A DNA stretch of 64,000 bases from Achromobacter spanius (GTDB lineage Bacteria; Pseudomonadota; Gammaproteobacteria; Burkholderiales; Burkholderiaceae_B): positions 4,898,001 to 4,962,000 of the forward strand of contig NZ_CP121261.1 of assembly GCF_029637605.1 (NCBI RefSeq), in the 5' to 3' direction. Positions 1 through 8,168 of this stretch are shown here, piece by piece. The translations under genes were made by a program, and so were the position numbers. The notes below the pieces were generated by a model. That model ran no database searches and had not been told where the DNA came from. It worked only from the letters and a program-made list of their open reading frames with translations. Every line of letters begins with the position of its first letter. The stretch's first letter is position 1.

Positions 1-195
1 GGGCTGGACGTGTACCCCGAAGAGCCGCTGTCGCCGACCGATACCGTGCGTGACCTGGACAACGTGATCCTGACCCCGCACCTGGGCTATGTCAGCCGCG
101 AGAATTTCGAGGCGTTCTACCAGAACGCGCTGGACGCCGTGAAGGTGTTTCAGGCGGGCAAGCCGATTCGGGTGTTGAACACGAAGGGGGATTGA
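1..195 (+). CDS. D-2-hydroxyacid dehydrogenase, C-terminal end (partial, 5' end outside window)
   Basis: Only the last 64 codons are visible; the reading frame is open from base 1, so the gene starts upstream of the window. The segment LDVYPEEPLSP followed by NVILTPHLGY is the conserved C-terminal part of the NAD-dependent D-2-hydroxyacid dehydrogenase family (SerA/LdhA-like), and the His in TPHLG is the family's catalytic acid. The substrate cannot be told from this fragment. The TGA stop lies inside the first unit of a 12-bp tandem repeat (192-227), and the last 104 bases overlap the end of the convergent LysR gene. Confidence 0.85.
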   Translation, partial: GLDVYPEEPLSPTDTVRDLDNVILTPHLGYVSRENFEAFYQNALDAVKVFQAGKPIRVLNTKGD

Positions 196-1117
196 ATCCA
201 GGGTTGAACCCCGGACTGAACCCCTGGCCGTCGCTCACGGCCGCTTCCAGATACTTCCATAGGCGATTCAGCACCGGCCCCTGCGGTCGGTCGCTGCGCC
301 GCGCTGCCACCAGCGCCTCGACGCTGCCCGGCAGATGACGGCTGGTGATGTCCAGCAGCCGCCCATCGCGCAATTCCTCTTCAATCAGAAAGCGCGGCAG
401 GTGGCCCCAGCCCATGCCCTGCATGATGACTTCCTTTTTCATCTGCTGGTCCGCCACCGTGCATTGATGCGCGCCTTCAATCATGAAGTAGCTGCGGTCC
501 GGCGTATGGCGGGCGGTATCGCGCATGACGCACTGCGTGTAGTCGCGCAGCAGTCGGGGGGTGACAGGACGGCGGGCCGACGCGGGTAGAAAGCCCGGCG
601 CCATGACAGGTGTGAAAGGCACGTTCAGCAAGTCCAGGAATTCGATGCGGGAATCGCCGCGATCCACCCGGTGCAGGATCAGGTCGGCCTCCCCATCCAG
701 CAAGCGTTCCATCGGCCCACCCACCGCCTCGAAGTGCAGGTGCAGGCGCGTGGCGGGGCACTGCGCAAAAAAGCGGCTGAGCAGGCCCAGCATCTGGGGG
801 CGTGGGCATAAATCGCCAATCACCACATGCAGCTCGCTTTCCTCGCCCATCGCCAATTGCGCGGCGTGCGTGCGCAGGCCTTCCAATTCGCGCAGCATGC
901 CTTGCGCGCGGCGGTGAAACGATTCGCCCGCGGGCGTAGGCCGCACGCGGTAGCCGCTGCGGTCAAGCAACGTCACGCCCAACTGGCGCTCCAGCTTGGC
1001 CACGGCGGCGAACACGGCGGGATGGGAGCGGTGCAGGGCGGCGGCGGCGGCTTGAAAGCCGCCCAGCCGCAGCACGGCATCAAAGCATTGAAGGTCGCGC
1101 AGCGTGAAGTCGCTCAT
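92..1117 (-). CDS. LysR-family transcriptional regulator with extended C-terminal tail
   Basis: 341 residues from the ATG at 1117. An upstream in-frame start at 1255 was rejected because it would add 46 residues without homology and run into the neighbouring gene. Residues 1-60 form the winged helix-turn-helix (MSDFTLRDLQCFDAV, then a GFQAAAAALHRSHPAV recognition region), followed by the linker helix and a periplasmic-binding-like effector domain. It is transcribed away from the enol-lactonase gene, the usual arrangement for a LysR activator of the divergent gene. The last ~45 residues (after VSDGQ) are proline/arginine-rich, begin with a repeat (GFSPGFNPGFNPP) and read antisense through the dehydrogenase end. 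The tail looks like read-through of an ancestral stop rather than a conserved domain. Confidence 0.85.
   Translation of the reverse strand: MSDFTLRDLQCFDAVLRLGGFQAAAAALHRSHPAVFAAVAKLERQLGVTLLDRSGYRVRPTPAGESFHRRAQGMLRELEGLRTHAAQLAMGEESELHVVIGDLCPRPQMLGLLSRFFAQCPATRLHLHFEAVGGPMERLLDGEADLILHRVDRGDSRIEFLDLLNVPFTPVMAPGFLPASARRPVTPRLLRDYTQCVMRDTARHTPDRSYFMIEGAHQCTVADQQMKKEVIMQGMGWGHLPRFLIEEELRDGRLLDITSRHLPGSVEALVAARRSDRPQGPVLNRLWKYLEAAVSDGQGFSPGFNPGFNPPSCSTPESACPPETPSRRPARSGRTPRNSRG
192..227. repeat. 12-bp tandem repeat, 3 units, at a gene 3' end
   Basis: Three imperfect 12-bp units: TTGAATCCAGGG, TTGAACCCCGGA, CTGAACCCCTGG. The first unit contains the TGA stop of the dehydrogenase. Read on the minus strand the repeat encodes the FSPG-FNPG-FNPP repeat in the LysR protein tail. 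Confidence 0.8.
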
Positions 1118-1217
1118 TTCCGTTTTTCTGACAATGACTGTGCGATCTTTGTAATTTCTTATTCGATCCGCCGCAACTACGCTGTGCCTCAAGTTCACCC
1201 TCCAAGACGAGTGCATC

Positions 1218-2027
1218 ATGCAAGCAAGTTCACCTTTCACCCCCACTTTCACCACCGGCGACGGCGTGCAGATCGCCTACCAGTTTGACGGCGACGAGCG
1301 CCTGCCCGTGCTGGTCCTGTCGAATTCCATCGGCACCACGCTGCACATGTGGGACGGCCAGGTCGCGGCGCTGTCCCGGCATTTTCGGGTGCTGCGCTAC
1401 GACACGCGCGGGCATGGCGCCTCCGGCGTGCCGGCGGGCGCGTACTCCATGGACCGTCTGGGTCGTGACGTCATCGAATTGCTGGACGCACTGGGCATTG
1501 CCCGCGCGCATTTCCTGGGCTTGTCGCTAGGAGGCTTCATCGGTCAGTGGTTGGGTGTACACGCGCCGGAGCGCATAGACCATTTGATCCTGGCCAACAC
1601 GTCTTCGTATCTGGGGCCCGTGCCGCAGTGGGACGCCCGCATCGCCGCGACCTTGCAGGCGCCCGACATGACGGAAAACACAGAGATGTTTCTGGGGAAC
1701 TGGTTTCCGCGCGCCATGCTGCAAGCGGGCGGCCCGGTCATCGATCAGTTTCGATCCATGCTGCTGGCGATGGATCGGCAAGGTCTTGCGGGCGCATTCG
1801 CGGCGGTCAGGGATGCGGACCTGCGGCGCACGATCACACTGATCAATCGGCCTACGCTGGTGATAGCTGGCCGCGACGACACCGTTACCGCCGCCAGCCA
1901 TGGCGCGTTGATAGCGGCCTCGGTGCCGGGAGCGCGCCTGGTGGAATTGCCCACCGTGCATTTGTCGAATGTTGAACGGCCCGAAGCGTTCGTGGACGCG
2001 GTGCTGTCGTTCTTGCCACCGCGTTGA
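1218..2027 (+). CDS. pcaD: Alpha/beta hydrolase, 3-oxoadipate enol-lactonase type (PcaD-like)
   Basis: 269 residues, starting at the ATG at 1218. The fold is the alpha/beta-hydrolase fold with nucleophile elbow GLSLGG (Ser103), an acid in GRDDT (Asp220 or Asp221) and His248 in TVHLSN. The N-terminal pattern VLSNSIGTTLHMWDGQ and RYDTRGHGAS is typical of 3-oxoadipate enol-lactonases, which convert the enol-lactone to 3-oxoadipate in the protocatechuate/catechol beta-ketoadipate pathway. It is divergent from the LysR gene 100 bases upstream. A two-subunit 3-oxoacid CoA-transferase, the next pathway step, lies at 5599-7018, though unrelated genes separate the two. Function is inferred from family. 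Another esterase of this fold cannot be excluded. Confidence 0.8.
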   Translation: MQASSPFTPTFTTGDGVQIAYQFDGDERLPVLVLSNSIGTTLHMWDGQVAALSRHFRVLRYDTRGHGASGVPAGAYSMDRLGRDVIELLDALGIARAHFLGLSLGGFIGQWLGVHAPERIDHLILANTSSYLGPVPQWDARIAATLQAPDMTENTEMFLGNWFPRAMLQAGGPVIDQFRSMLLAMDRQGLAGAFAAVRDADLRRTITLINRPTLVIAGRDDTVTAASHGALIAASVPGARLVELPTVHLSNVERPEAFVDAVLSFLPPR

Positions 2028-2092
2028 ATCCGTGCCGGGCGGCGAAGATGGGAAGGGCGCCGCCGTGGGCGGCCCCATACCGCGACTGTCGA

Positions 2093-3079
2093 TTACTGGC
2101 GCGTGAACGTCACTTTCTTCTCGACGATCGCACCTGGCTCCAACGCTTCGGGCGTGTCGCCGCAAGCCTCGTCCGCGTTGTCGTCCGGGTCCACCGCGTC
2201 AAACGCCGTGTCGCCATTTGCGTCCGGCACACCGGTGGGCTTCAAGCCGACAAAGTCGAACAGGTCGCGGTCCATCAGGTGCGAGGGCACCACGCGCGAC
2301 AAGGCGTTGAACACGTTCCACGAACGGCCGGGATGCTGCTTGTCCCAGTCCTTGATCATCCGGCCCACTTCCTTGCGCTTCAGGTTTTCCTGCGAGCCGC
2401 AGAGGTTGCACGGAATGATGGGGAACTGCTTCAACTCCGCATACGCGATCAGGTCGGTCTCGGCCACATAGGCCAGCGGACGGATCACCGTGTGGCGGCC
2501 GTCGTCGGACACCAGCTTGGGCGGCATGCCCTTGGCCTTGCCGCCATAGAACAGGTTCAGGAAGAACGTGGCCAGGATGTCGTCGCGGTGGTGGCCCAGC
2601 GCGATCTTGGTGGCGCCCAGTTCCGAGGCAACGCGGTACAGAATGCCGCGGCGCAAGCGCGAACAGAGCGAGCACATCGTCTTGCCTTCTTCCAGCACGC
2701 GCGTGACGATGGAATACGTGTCCTGCGTCTCGATGTGGAAGGGCACGCCCAGGTCTTTCAGGTACTGGGGCAGGATGTGGTCGGGAAAGCCGGGCTGCTT
2801 CTGGTCCAGGTTGACGGCGATCAGTTCAAACTTGAACGGCGCGCGCTTTTGCAGTTGCAGCAGGATGTCCAGCATCGCATAGGAATCCTTGCCGCCCGAC
2901 AGGCAGACCATCACGCGGTCGCCTTCTTCAATCATGTTGTAGTCGGACAGGGCGCGCGTGGTTTCGCGGGCCAGGCGCTTGGTCAGTTTGTTGCCTTCGT
3001 GGCGAGCCTTTTCTTCGGCCTCGGTGCGATAGCGGACCTCGGGGGAGCGGACGGCGGGGGGCGGAGCAATATCGTTCAT
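2093..3079 (-). CDS. ttcA: tRNA 2-thiocytidine(32) synthetase TtcA
   Basis: 328 residues from the ATG at 3079; the open frame extends upstream only through folB sequence. It carries the PP-loop SGGKDSY for ATP activation of tRNA cytosine 32, plus CxxC pairs CSLC (followed by [10 protein letters not shown]) and CNLC (followed by GSQENLKR), as expected for the [4Fe-4S] TtcA family that thiolates C32 of certain tRNAs in the cytoplasm. The C-terminal ~40 residues are acidic and variable. The start lies 2 bases after the folB stop, so the two are almost certainly one transcript. The gene is convergent with the enol-lactonase gene; the 65-base gap holds a GC-rich hairpin (2059-2073) without a T-tract. 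Confidence 0.93.
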   Translation of the reverse strand: MNDIAPPPAVRSPEVRYRTEAEEKARHEGNKLTKRLARETTRALSDYNMIEEGDRVMVCLSGGKDSYAMLDILLQLQKRAPFKFELIAVNLDQKQPGFPDHILPQYLKDLGVPFHIETQDTYSIVTRVLEEGKTMCSLCSRLRRGILYRVASELGATKIALGHHRDDILATFFLNLFYGGKAKGMPPKLVSDDGRHTVIRPLAYVAETDLIAYAELKQFPIIPCNLCGSQENLKRKEVGRMIKDWDKQHPGRSWNVFNALSRVVPSHLMDRDLFDFVGLKPTGVPDANGDTAFDAVDPDDNADEACGDTPEALEPGAIVEKKVTFTRQ

Positions 3080-3081
3080 GG

Positions 3082-3441
3082 TCAACGCGTGATCTGGATT
3101 TCCACGCCTACCGCCGCGCAGTCGGAAAAGGCCATGGGCTTGCTGATGCGCAAGCGCAACGAGCGGATTTCCTGGAAGTCGGCCAACAGGCGCGCGGCGA
3201 CTTGTTCGGACAGGGTTTCGATCAGGTTCACATGCGCCTGCGTGCATTCCTCGACGATGGCCTCGCGCAGACGGCGGTAGTCCAGCACGCTGTGGATATC
3301 GTGGTCGTCCACCGAGCGATGGATGTCCACATCGAACTCGGCGTCGACATGCAGGGGCTGGGTGGCGCGGCGCTCGTGTTCGAGGATGCCGATGCGGGCG
3401 TCGAGCGCAAGCCCGGAAAGGATGATGCGACGTGTGGGCAT
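3082..3441 (-). CDS. folB: Dihydroneopterin aldolase FolB
   Basis: 119 residues, the usual length for FolB. It begins [24 protein letters not shown], where the conserved IG(I/V)xxxE signature of dihydroneopterin aldolase is visible, and contains DYRRLREAI and the catalytic-lysine region LRLRISKP. The enzyme cleaves 7,8-dihydroneopterin to 6-hydroxymethyldihydropterin and glycolaldehyde in folate synthesis. It is followed 2 bases later by ttcA on the same strand. The upstream region is shared with the divergent flavoprotein gene starting at 3565. Confidence 0.93.
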   Translation of the reverse strand: MPTRRIILSGLALDARIGILEHERRATQPLHVDAEFDVDIHRSVDDHDIHSVLDYRRLREAIVEECTQAHVNLIETLSEQVAARLLADFQEIRSLRLRISKPMAFSDCAAVGVEIQITR

Positions 3442-3564
3442 GGTGAAAACCTGGGTGGGACAGCCGGAATTGTAAGGGGACGGCGGATTGGGGCCGGCGC
3501 GCTGGCTACAATTCAGCCACGTCCGTGCGCCCGTGAGGCGCCGGCGCGGTCAATAAGGGTTCAA

Positions 3565-4467
3565 ATGCAACAAATGCACGATGCGGTCATTGTAGGCGGC
3601 GGCCCGGCCGGCGCGTCCTGCGCCCTGTGGCTGGCCAGGCTTGGTTTGTCCCCAATATTAATTGAGGCCAGCCCCCACCTGGGCGGCCTGGCCAAGGACA
3701 ACCCCTTCGCCGACGACTGGATCGCGGTGCTGCCTGGCGTGACGGGGCAACAGGTGGCTGACAACATCGACGCCAGCGTGCGCGCGGCCCAGGTGCCGCT
3801 GCGCATGGAAACCCGCGTCGTCGGCGTGGTGCCGTGCAAGGGCGGCATTGAAGCCAGTTTGGCCGGGGCGGACGGCAACCAGACGCAGGTGCGCGGCCGC
3901 ACGCTGGTGATTGCGTCCGGCGTGCGCGCCAAGGGCCTGCCGGACCATCCCCCGGGCGCCTCATGGCCCGGCGTGCTGATCGGGCCGGGTTCGCCCATCG
4001 TTGCGCAAGACTATTCCGGCTTGTCGGTGGCGGTGCTGGGCGGGGGCGACAACGCCTTCGAAAACTATGTCTATGTGCGCAACCGAGGCGCCCGCGCCGT
4101 GCATCTGTATGCCCGCAGCGTGCGCGCCCAGCAGCAATGGGTCACGCGAGCCGGTCGCGAAGGCGTGCGCATCGGCCCCTACACCGTGGACCCCGCCCGC
4201 CGCAGTGTCGATGGCCGGCAGTACGACTTGATCCTGGTGTTCTATGGCTGGGAACCGCAGGCCGCTTTTGCCGACAGCCTGCAACTGGCCCGCGACGAGC
4301 GCGGCTATATCCGTACCGACTTCGCCACCGCCGAAACCAGCGTGCCGGACATCTATGCCGTGGGCGAAGTGGCCCACCGCATGCACCCTTGCGTGGTGAC
4401 GTCGATGGCGGACGGCGTGGTGGCGGCCAAGGCCATCCAGCGCCGCTGGGAACGCGCGGGCGACTAA
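3565..4467 (+). CDS. FAD/NAD(P)-dependent oxidoreductase, thioredoxin-reductase-like without the CxxC
   Basis: 300 residues from the ATG at 3565 (a second Met three codons on also fits). It has an N-terminal FAD-binding GGGPAG dinucleotide fold, a second NAD(P)-binding fold (VAVLGGGDNAFEN) and the C-terminal FAD motif DIYAVGEVAHR. Length and order match the low-molecular-weight thioredoxin reductase family, but the redox-active CxxC that should precede the second nucleotide fold is absent: the segment reads PGSPIVAQDYSG. It therefore cannot reduce thioredoxin by the standard mechanism. Ferredoxin/flavodoxin-NADP reductase of the TrxR-like type or another electron-transfer role is possible. 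It stands alone between folB and the Bug gene. Confidence 0.8.
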   Translation: MQQMHDAVIVGGGPAGASCALWLARLGLSPILIEASPHLGGLAKDNPFADDWIAVLPGVTGQQVADNIDASVRAAQVPLRMETRVVGVVPCKGGIEASLAGADGNQTQVRGRTLVIASGVRAKGLPDHPPGASWPGVLIGPGSPIVAQDYSGLSVAVLGGGDNAFENYVYVRNRGARAVHLYARSVRAQQQWVTRAGREGVRIGPYTVDPARRSVDGRQYDLILVFYGWEPQAAFADSLQLARDERGYIRTDFATAETSVPDIYAVGEVAHRMHPCVVTSMADGVVAAKAIQRRWERAGD

Positions 4468-4599
4468 GTCCCCGCGCGGCTGCGTTGCAGCCCAAGCCCA
4501 TGGGTTCGCCTAGCCCAGCGTTCAGCCCAGGCGAAGCCCGTCCTCCAGATTGCAGAATTGGCATTTGCCCGCGCGGCACACACACTTGCCCCACAAGTT

Positions 4600-4613
4600 G
4601 GTCATCCATGACC
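4600..4613. promoter_or_regulatory. Inverted repeat GGTCATccATGACC upstream of the Bug/CoA-transferase genes
   Basis: Perfect 6-bp inverted repeat with a 2-base centre, ending 17 bases before the ATG of the first Bug gene, in a 162-base gap. It could be an operator for the Bug-CoA-transferase gene set. No dedicated regulator lies adjacent, so this is a candidate only. Confidence 0.35.
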
Positions 4614-4629
4614 GCGTTCGGAGACAAGC

Positions 4630-5598
4630 ATGTTGCAAGCGCATCGCTGGCTGGCCGCGGGCGTGATGGCGGCCGCCATTGCCAGCCCCGTCCACGCCGC
4701 CTGGCCGGAACGGCCGATCACCCTGATCATCCCGGCTGCCCCTGGCGGCACCACCGACATTTCCGCGCGGCTGATCGCCGACAAGATGGCCGCCAAGCTG
4801 GGCCAGCAGGTCATCGTGGAAAACCGCGCCGGCGCCGCTGGCATCATCGGCGCGCAGGCCTTGGCGCGGGCCAAGCCCGACGGCTACACCCTGCTGATGG
4901 GCAACATTGGCCCCAACGCCATCAACTACGCGCTTTACAAGACACTGCCCTACAAGCCGGCCGATTTTGCGCCCGTGACGCTGGTGATCTCGGTGCCCAA
5001 CGTGCTGGTCGTCAACGAAGCGTCGCCTGCCCGCAGCGTGAAGGACTTGCTGGCCGAGGCCAGGCGCGACCCGTCGCAGGTGTCGTTCGGCAGTTCCGGC
5101 GCGGGCCAATCGCCGCACCTGTCCGCCGAACTCTTCAAGCAGCGCGCGGGCATCGCGGGCACGCATGTTCCCTACAAAGGGGCCGGCCCTGCCGTGGCCG
5201 CGCTACTGGGGCAGCAGTTCACCTTCATGATCGACAACCTGCCCAGCTCGATGCCATTCATCCAGTCCGGCAAGCTGCGCGCGCTGGCCGTCACCAGCGA
5301 CAAACGGCTGGCCGAACTGCCGGACGTACCCACCATGGCCGAGGCGGGCGTCAAGGACATGGTGGTCACGGCGTGGTTCGGCTTGATTGCGCCAGCCGGC
5401 ACGCCGAAGGACGTGGTCGACAAGCTCTACGCTGCCGCGCGCGACGTGGTGCGCAGCCCCGACATCAGCGGCCGCTTCAAGGCCATGGGCGGGCAGGCAG
5501 GCGGCAATACGCCCGCCGAGTTCACGGCCTTCATCGTCCAGGAACGTGCCCGCTGGAAACAGATCGTGGATACGGCCGGCCTGGCCCGGGAGCAATAG
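4630..5598 (+). CDS. Bug-family (TctC-type) tripartite tricarboxylate transporter substrate receptor
   Basis: 322 residues; ATG at 4630 with GGAG a few bases upstream. A signal peptide (residues 1-23, ending SPVHA) is followed by AWPERPITLIIPAAPGGTTDISAR, the Bug signature, and later by PYKGAGPAVAALLGQ and LPDVPTMAEAG, both characteristic of the family. Such proteins are periplasmic receptors for carboxylates, and many are orphans with no membrane partners nearby; no TctA/TctB genes are visible here. The TAG stop abuts the ATG of the CoA-transferase alpha subunit with no gap, so it is part of that operon, which suggests it senses or binds an acid activated by the transferase. Confidence 0.9.
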   Translation: MLQAHRWLAAGVMAAAIASPVHAAWPERPITLIIPAAPGGTTDISARLIADKMAAKLGQQVIVENRAGAAGIIGAQALARAKPDGYTLLMGNIGPNAINYALYKTLPYKPADFAPVTLVISVPNVLVVNEASPARSVKDLLAEARRDPSQVSFGSSGAGQSPHLSAELFKQRAGIAGTHVPYKGAGPAVAALLGQQFTFMIDNLPSSMPFIQSGKLRALAVTSDKRLAELPDVPTMAEAGVKDMVVTAWFGLIAPAGTPKDVVDKLYAAARDVVRSPDISGRFKAMGGQAGGNTPAEFTAFIVQERARWKQIVDTAGLAREQ

Positions 5599-6264
5599 AT
5601 GATCGACAAGATTCAAGCCTCCATGGCCGAAGCCGTGGCCGTGATTCCCGACGGCGCCTCGGTGCTGGTCGGCGGCTTTGGCGAAGCGGGCGTGCCTTAC
5701 GAGCTGCTGCAATGCCTGGCGGATGCCGGGCGGCGCGACCTGACCATCATTTCCAACAACGCCGGCACGTTCGAACGCGGCATCGCCGCATTGCTGATCC
5801 GCAAGCAGGTCAGGAAGATCATCTGCTCGCATCCACGCCCGCCCAATTCCGATGCCTTCGCCCGCGCCTACCGGGCCGGCGAGGTCGAACTGGAATGCGT
5901 GCCCCAAGGCACGCTGGCCGAGCGCCTGCGTGCCGCCGGCGCGGGGCTGGGGCCGTTCTACACCCCCACCGGCTACGGCACGGAACTGGCCGAGGGCCGC
6001 CGCCAGGAAGTGATCGACGGCGTGGGCTACGTGCTGGAGCATCCGCTGCGCGCCGACTTCGCGCTGATCCGCGCGCATCTGGGCGACCGCTGGGGCAACC
6101 TGATGTACCGGCACGCGGCGCGCAACTTCAACCCGGTCATGTGCATGGCCGCGGGCCACGCCATTGCGCAGGTGGACGAGGTGGTGCCGCTGGGCACCTT
6201 CGTGCCGGAGCAGGTGATGACGCAGGGCATCTTCGTGAAAGCCGTGGTGCGGGTGGAGGCCTGA
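5599..6264 (+). CDS. pcaI: 3-oxoacid/3-oxoadipate CoA-transferase subunit A
   Basis: 221 residues, beginning directly after the Bug stop codon. The VGGFGEAGVPYELLQCL segment is the glycine-rich CoA-binding region of family I CoA-transferase alpha subunits, and TPTGYGTELAEGR and AHLGDRWGNLMYR are family-conserved. With the beta subunit it moves CoA from succinyl-CoA to a 3-oxoacid. 3-oxoadipate (PcaI) is likely because an enol-lactonase gene is nearby, but acetoacetate (ScoA) fits the sequence equally well. It is translationally close to the beta subunit, with one base between stop and start. Confidence 0.85.
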   Translation: MIDKIQASMAEAVAVIPDGASVLVGGFGEAGVPYELLQCLADAGRRDLTIISNNAGTFERGIAALLIRKQVRKIICSHPRPPNSDAFARAYRAGEVELECVPQGTLAERLRAAGAGLGPFYTPTGYGTELAEGRRQEVIDGVGYVLEHPLRADFALIRAHLGDRWGNLMYRHAARNFNPVMCMAAGHAIAQVDEVVPLGTFVPEQVMTQGIFVKAVVRVEA

Positions 6265-6265
6265 C

Positions 6266-7018
6266 ATGCAAGACGCGAACAGCACGAACAGCGTGAGCAA
6301 CTCGAACAACACGAACAACGCGCAAGACATCAAGGGCTTGACCCGGCAACAGATCGCGCAATTGCTGGCCAGTGATATCCCGGACGGCTCCATCGTCAAC
6401 CTGGGCATCGGCATGCCAACGCTGGTGGGCGACTATCTGCCGCCCGACAAAGACATTCTGCTGCACAGCGAAAACGGCATCCTGGGCATGGGTCCCGCCG
6501 CCAGCGGCAAGGACGTGGACCCGGACCTGATCAACGCCAGCCGCCAGCCCATCACCTTGTTGGGCGGCGCATCCATTACGGAGCACACGGTGTCGTTCGC
6601 CATGATGCGCGGCGGCCACCTGGACTACGCCGTGCTGGGCGCGTTCCAGGTGTCGGAAGAGGGTGACCTGGCCAACTGGAAAACCGACGCGGCCGACGCC
6701 ATCCCCGCCGTGGGCGGCGCCATGGACCTGGCCGTGGGCGCCAAGCAGGTGCTGGTCACCATGGAGCACCGCGGCCGCGACGGCACGCCGAAGGTGCTGC
6801 GCCAATGCACCTATCCGCTGACGGGCAAGGGCGTGGTGACGCGCATCTACACCGACCTGGCGGTGATCGACGTAAGGCCTGATGGGCTGAGCGTCTACGC
6901 CATGCTCGCCGGCGTCGATGCCGCCTTCCTGCGTTCCGTTACCGGCGCACCGCTTAACTTCCCGGCGACGCCACGCGTGATCGTCCTGGACCCGGCCGGC
7001 GCGCCGCGCTACGCCTGA
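6266..7018 (+). CDS. pcaJ: 3-oxoacid/3-oxoadipate CoA-transferase subunit B
   Basis: 250 residues. The catalytic glutamate that forms the CoA thioester intermediate is Glu69 in SENGILGMGP; NLGIGMPTLVGDYLP precedes it, as in all family I beta subunits. The first ~20 residues are unusual: after MQDA come five 3-residue units NST-NSV-SNS-NNT-NNA, encoded by a 9-bp tandem repeat, and only from about DIKGLTRQQIAQ does family sequence begin. A later start would also keep the whole enzyme, but no ATG or GTG lies between, so the repeat is probably translated. Confidence 0.85.
   Translation: MQDANSTNSVSNSNNTNNAQDIKGLTRQQIAQLLASDIPDGSIVNLGIGMPTLVGDYLPPDKDILLHSENGILGMGPAASGKDVDPDLINASRQPITLLGGASITEHTVSFAMMRGGHLDYAVLGAFQVSEEGDLANWKTDAADAIPAVGGAMDLAVGAKQVLVTMEHRGRDGTPKVLRQCTYPLTGKGVVTRIYTDLAVIDVRPDGLSVYAMLAGVDAAFLRSVTGAPLNFPATPRVIVLDPAGAPRYA
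6278..6322 (+). repeat. 9-bp in-frame tandem repeat (5 units) in the CoA-transferase B N-terminus
   Basis: Five consecutive 9-base units of the form (A/G)(A/G)CA(A/G)Cxxx encode an Asn/Ser/Thr-only segment. Unit number could change without shifting frame. Confidence 0.75.
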
Positions 7019-7053
7019 TTGTTAGCGCCCTGCCCGGGCCAAGGAGACCGTTG

Positions 7054-8016
7054 ATGATCCGTTCCCTGTTCACCGCAGCCTCGCTCTGCCTTGCATCTTT
7101 GGGCGCCGCGCAAGCCGCGCCCACGTATCCCGACAAACCCGTCACCTTGCTGATTCCGTACCCGCCCGGCGGCAGCGCCGACATGCTGGCGCGCCCCTTG
7201 GGGGCGGAACTGCAAAAGAAATGGGGCCAACCCGTGGTGCTGGAATACAAGCCCGGCGCGGGCGGGGCGATCGCCTCGGCGCAACTGGCCCGCGCCAAGC
7301 CTGATGGCTACACGCTGCTGATGGTGCTGGCCGCGCACGCCATCAACCCCAGCCTGTACCCGTCTCTGCCTTACGACACACGGAAGGACTTCGCGCCGGT
7401 CTCGCTGGTGGCGACCTTGCCGATGCTGGTGGCCGCGCCCCTGAGCACGCCGGCCAACAACATTGCCGAGCTGATCGCCTACGGCAAGAGCCATCCCGGC
7501 AAGCTCAGCTTTGCGTCGGCCGGCAACGGCAATACCAGCCATCTGGCTGCCGAGATGTTCAAGAGCCAGACGGGCGCCGACATGATGCACGTGCCCTACA
7601 AAGGCAGCGGCCCGGCCGTGGTGGCGCTGTTGGGCGGCGAGGTCTCGTTGATGTTCGACAGCATTTCCACGTCGCTGCCGCAGGTGCAGGCTGGCAAGTT
7701 GAAGGCGCTTGCGGTGACGGGCGAGCGTCGCTCGCCCCTGCTGCCCGATGTGCCTACCGTGGCCGAGACCGTGCCCGGCTTCGTGGTGAACGGCTGGTAC
7801 GGCGTGTTGGCGCCCGCGGGCACCCCGCCCGCCGTGGTCAATACCCTAAGCCGCGCCATCGCCGACGCGGTGGCGGTGCCCGCCTTGAAGCAGCAACTGA
7901 TGGGCTATGGCTACGAAACGGTCGGGTCCACGCCGGAAGCCTTTGCCAGCCATATCGATCGCGAACTGGATACGTGGAAGCAGGCGGTTCAGCAGTCGGG
8001 CGCCAAAGTGAATTGA
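7054..8016 (+). CDS. Bug-family substrate receptor, second copy
   Basis: 320 residues from the ATG at 7054, with AAGGAG at 7041-7046; a TTG directly before it is not needed. A signal peptide (ends GAAQAA) is followed by PTYPDKPVTLLIPYPPGGSADMLARP, the Bug N-terminal motif, and by PYKGSGPAVVALLGGEV. It is a paralogue of the protein at 4630-5598 and closes the same gene set, 35 bases after the CoA-transferase beta subunit. Two receptors bracketing one transferase suggest two related ligands, or one for sensing and one for uptake. No membrane subunits are seen. Confidence 0.9.
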   Translation: MIRSLFTAASLCLASLGAAQAAPTYPDKPVTLLIPYPPGGSADMLARPLGAELQKKWGQPVVLEYKPGAGGAIASAQLARAKPDGYTLLMVLAAHAINPSLYPSLPYDTRKDFAPVSLVATLPMLVAAPLSTPANNIAELIAYGKSHPGKLSFASAGNGNTSHLAAEMFKSQTGADMMHVPYKGSGPAVVALLGGEVSLMFDSISTSLPQVQAGKLKALAVTGERRSPLLPDVPTVAETVPGFVVNGWYGVLAPAGTPPAVVNTLSRAIADAVAVPALKQQLMGYGYETVGSTPEAFASHIDRELDTWKQAVQQSGAKVN

Positions 8017-8168
8017 CGTCTGTCTTTCACCAGCAGGATATGTGGCGCGGCAGTGCCAGTATGTTCCCCGCGCGTTTCCTTTGAGAACTTTCTCATATTG
8101 CTTGCCGAGTGAAATCGAAACAATGACCGCCATCCCCCTCTTGGGGAAACAGGCATTCGGAGATTTCG

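Noticed and set aside
3963..6296. 777-codon plus-strand open frame across the flavoprotein, Bug and CoA-transferase genes
   Set aside because: It overlaps three well-supported genes in another frame, and the Arg-rich translation is a shadow.
8017..8168. Phase-variable fimbrial promoter
   Set aside because: No homopolymer C tract or invertible repeat was found upstream of the pilin gene.
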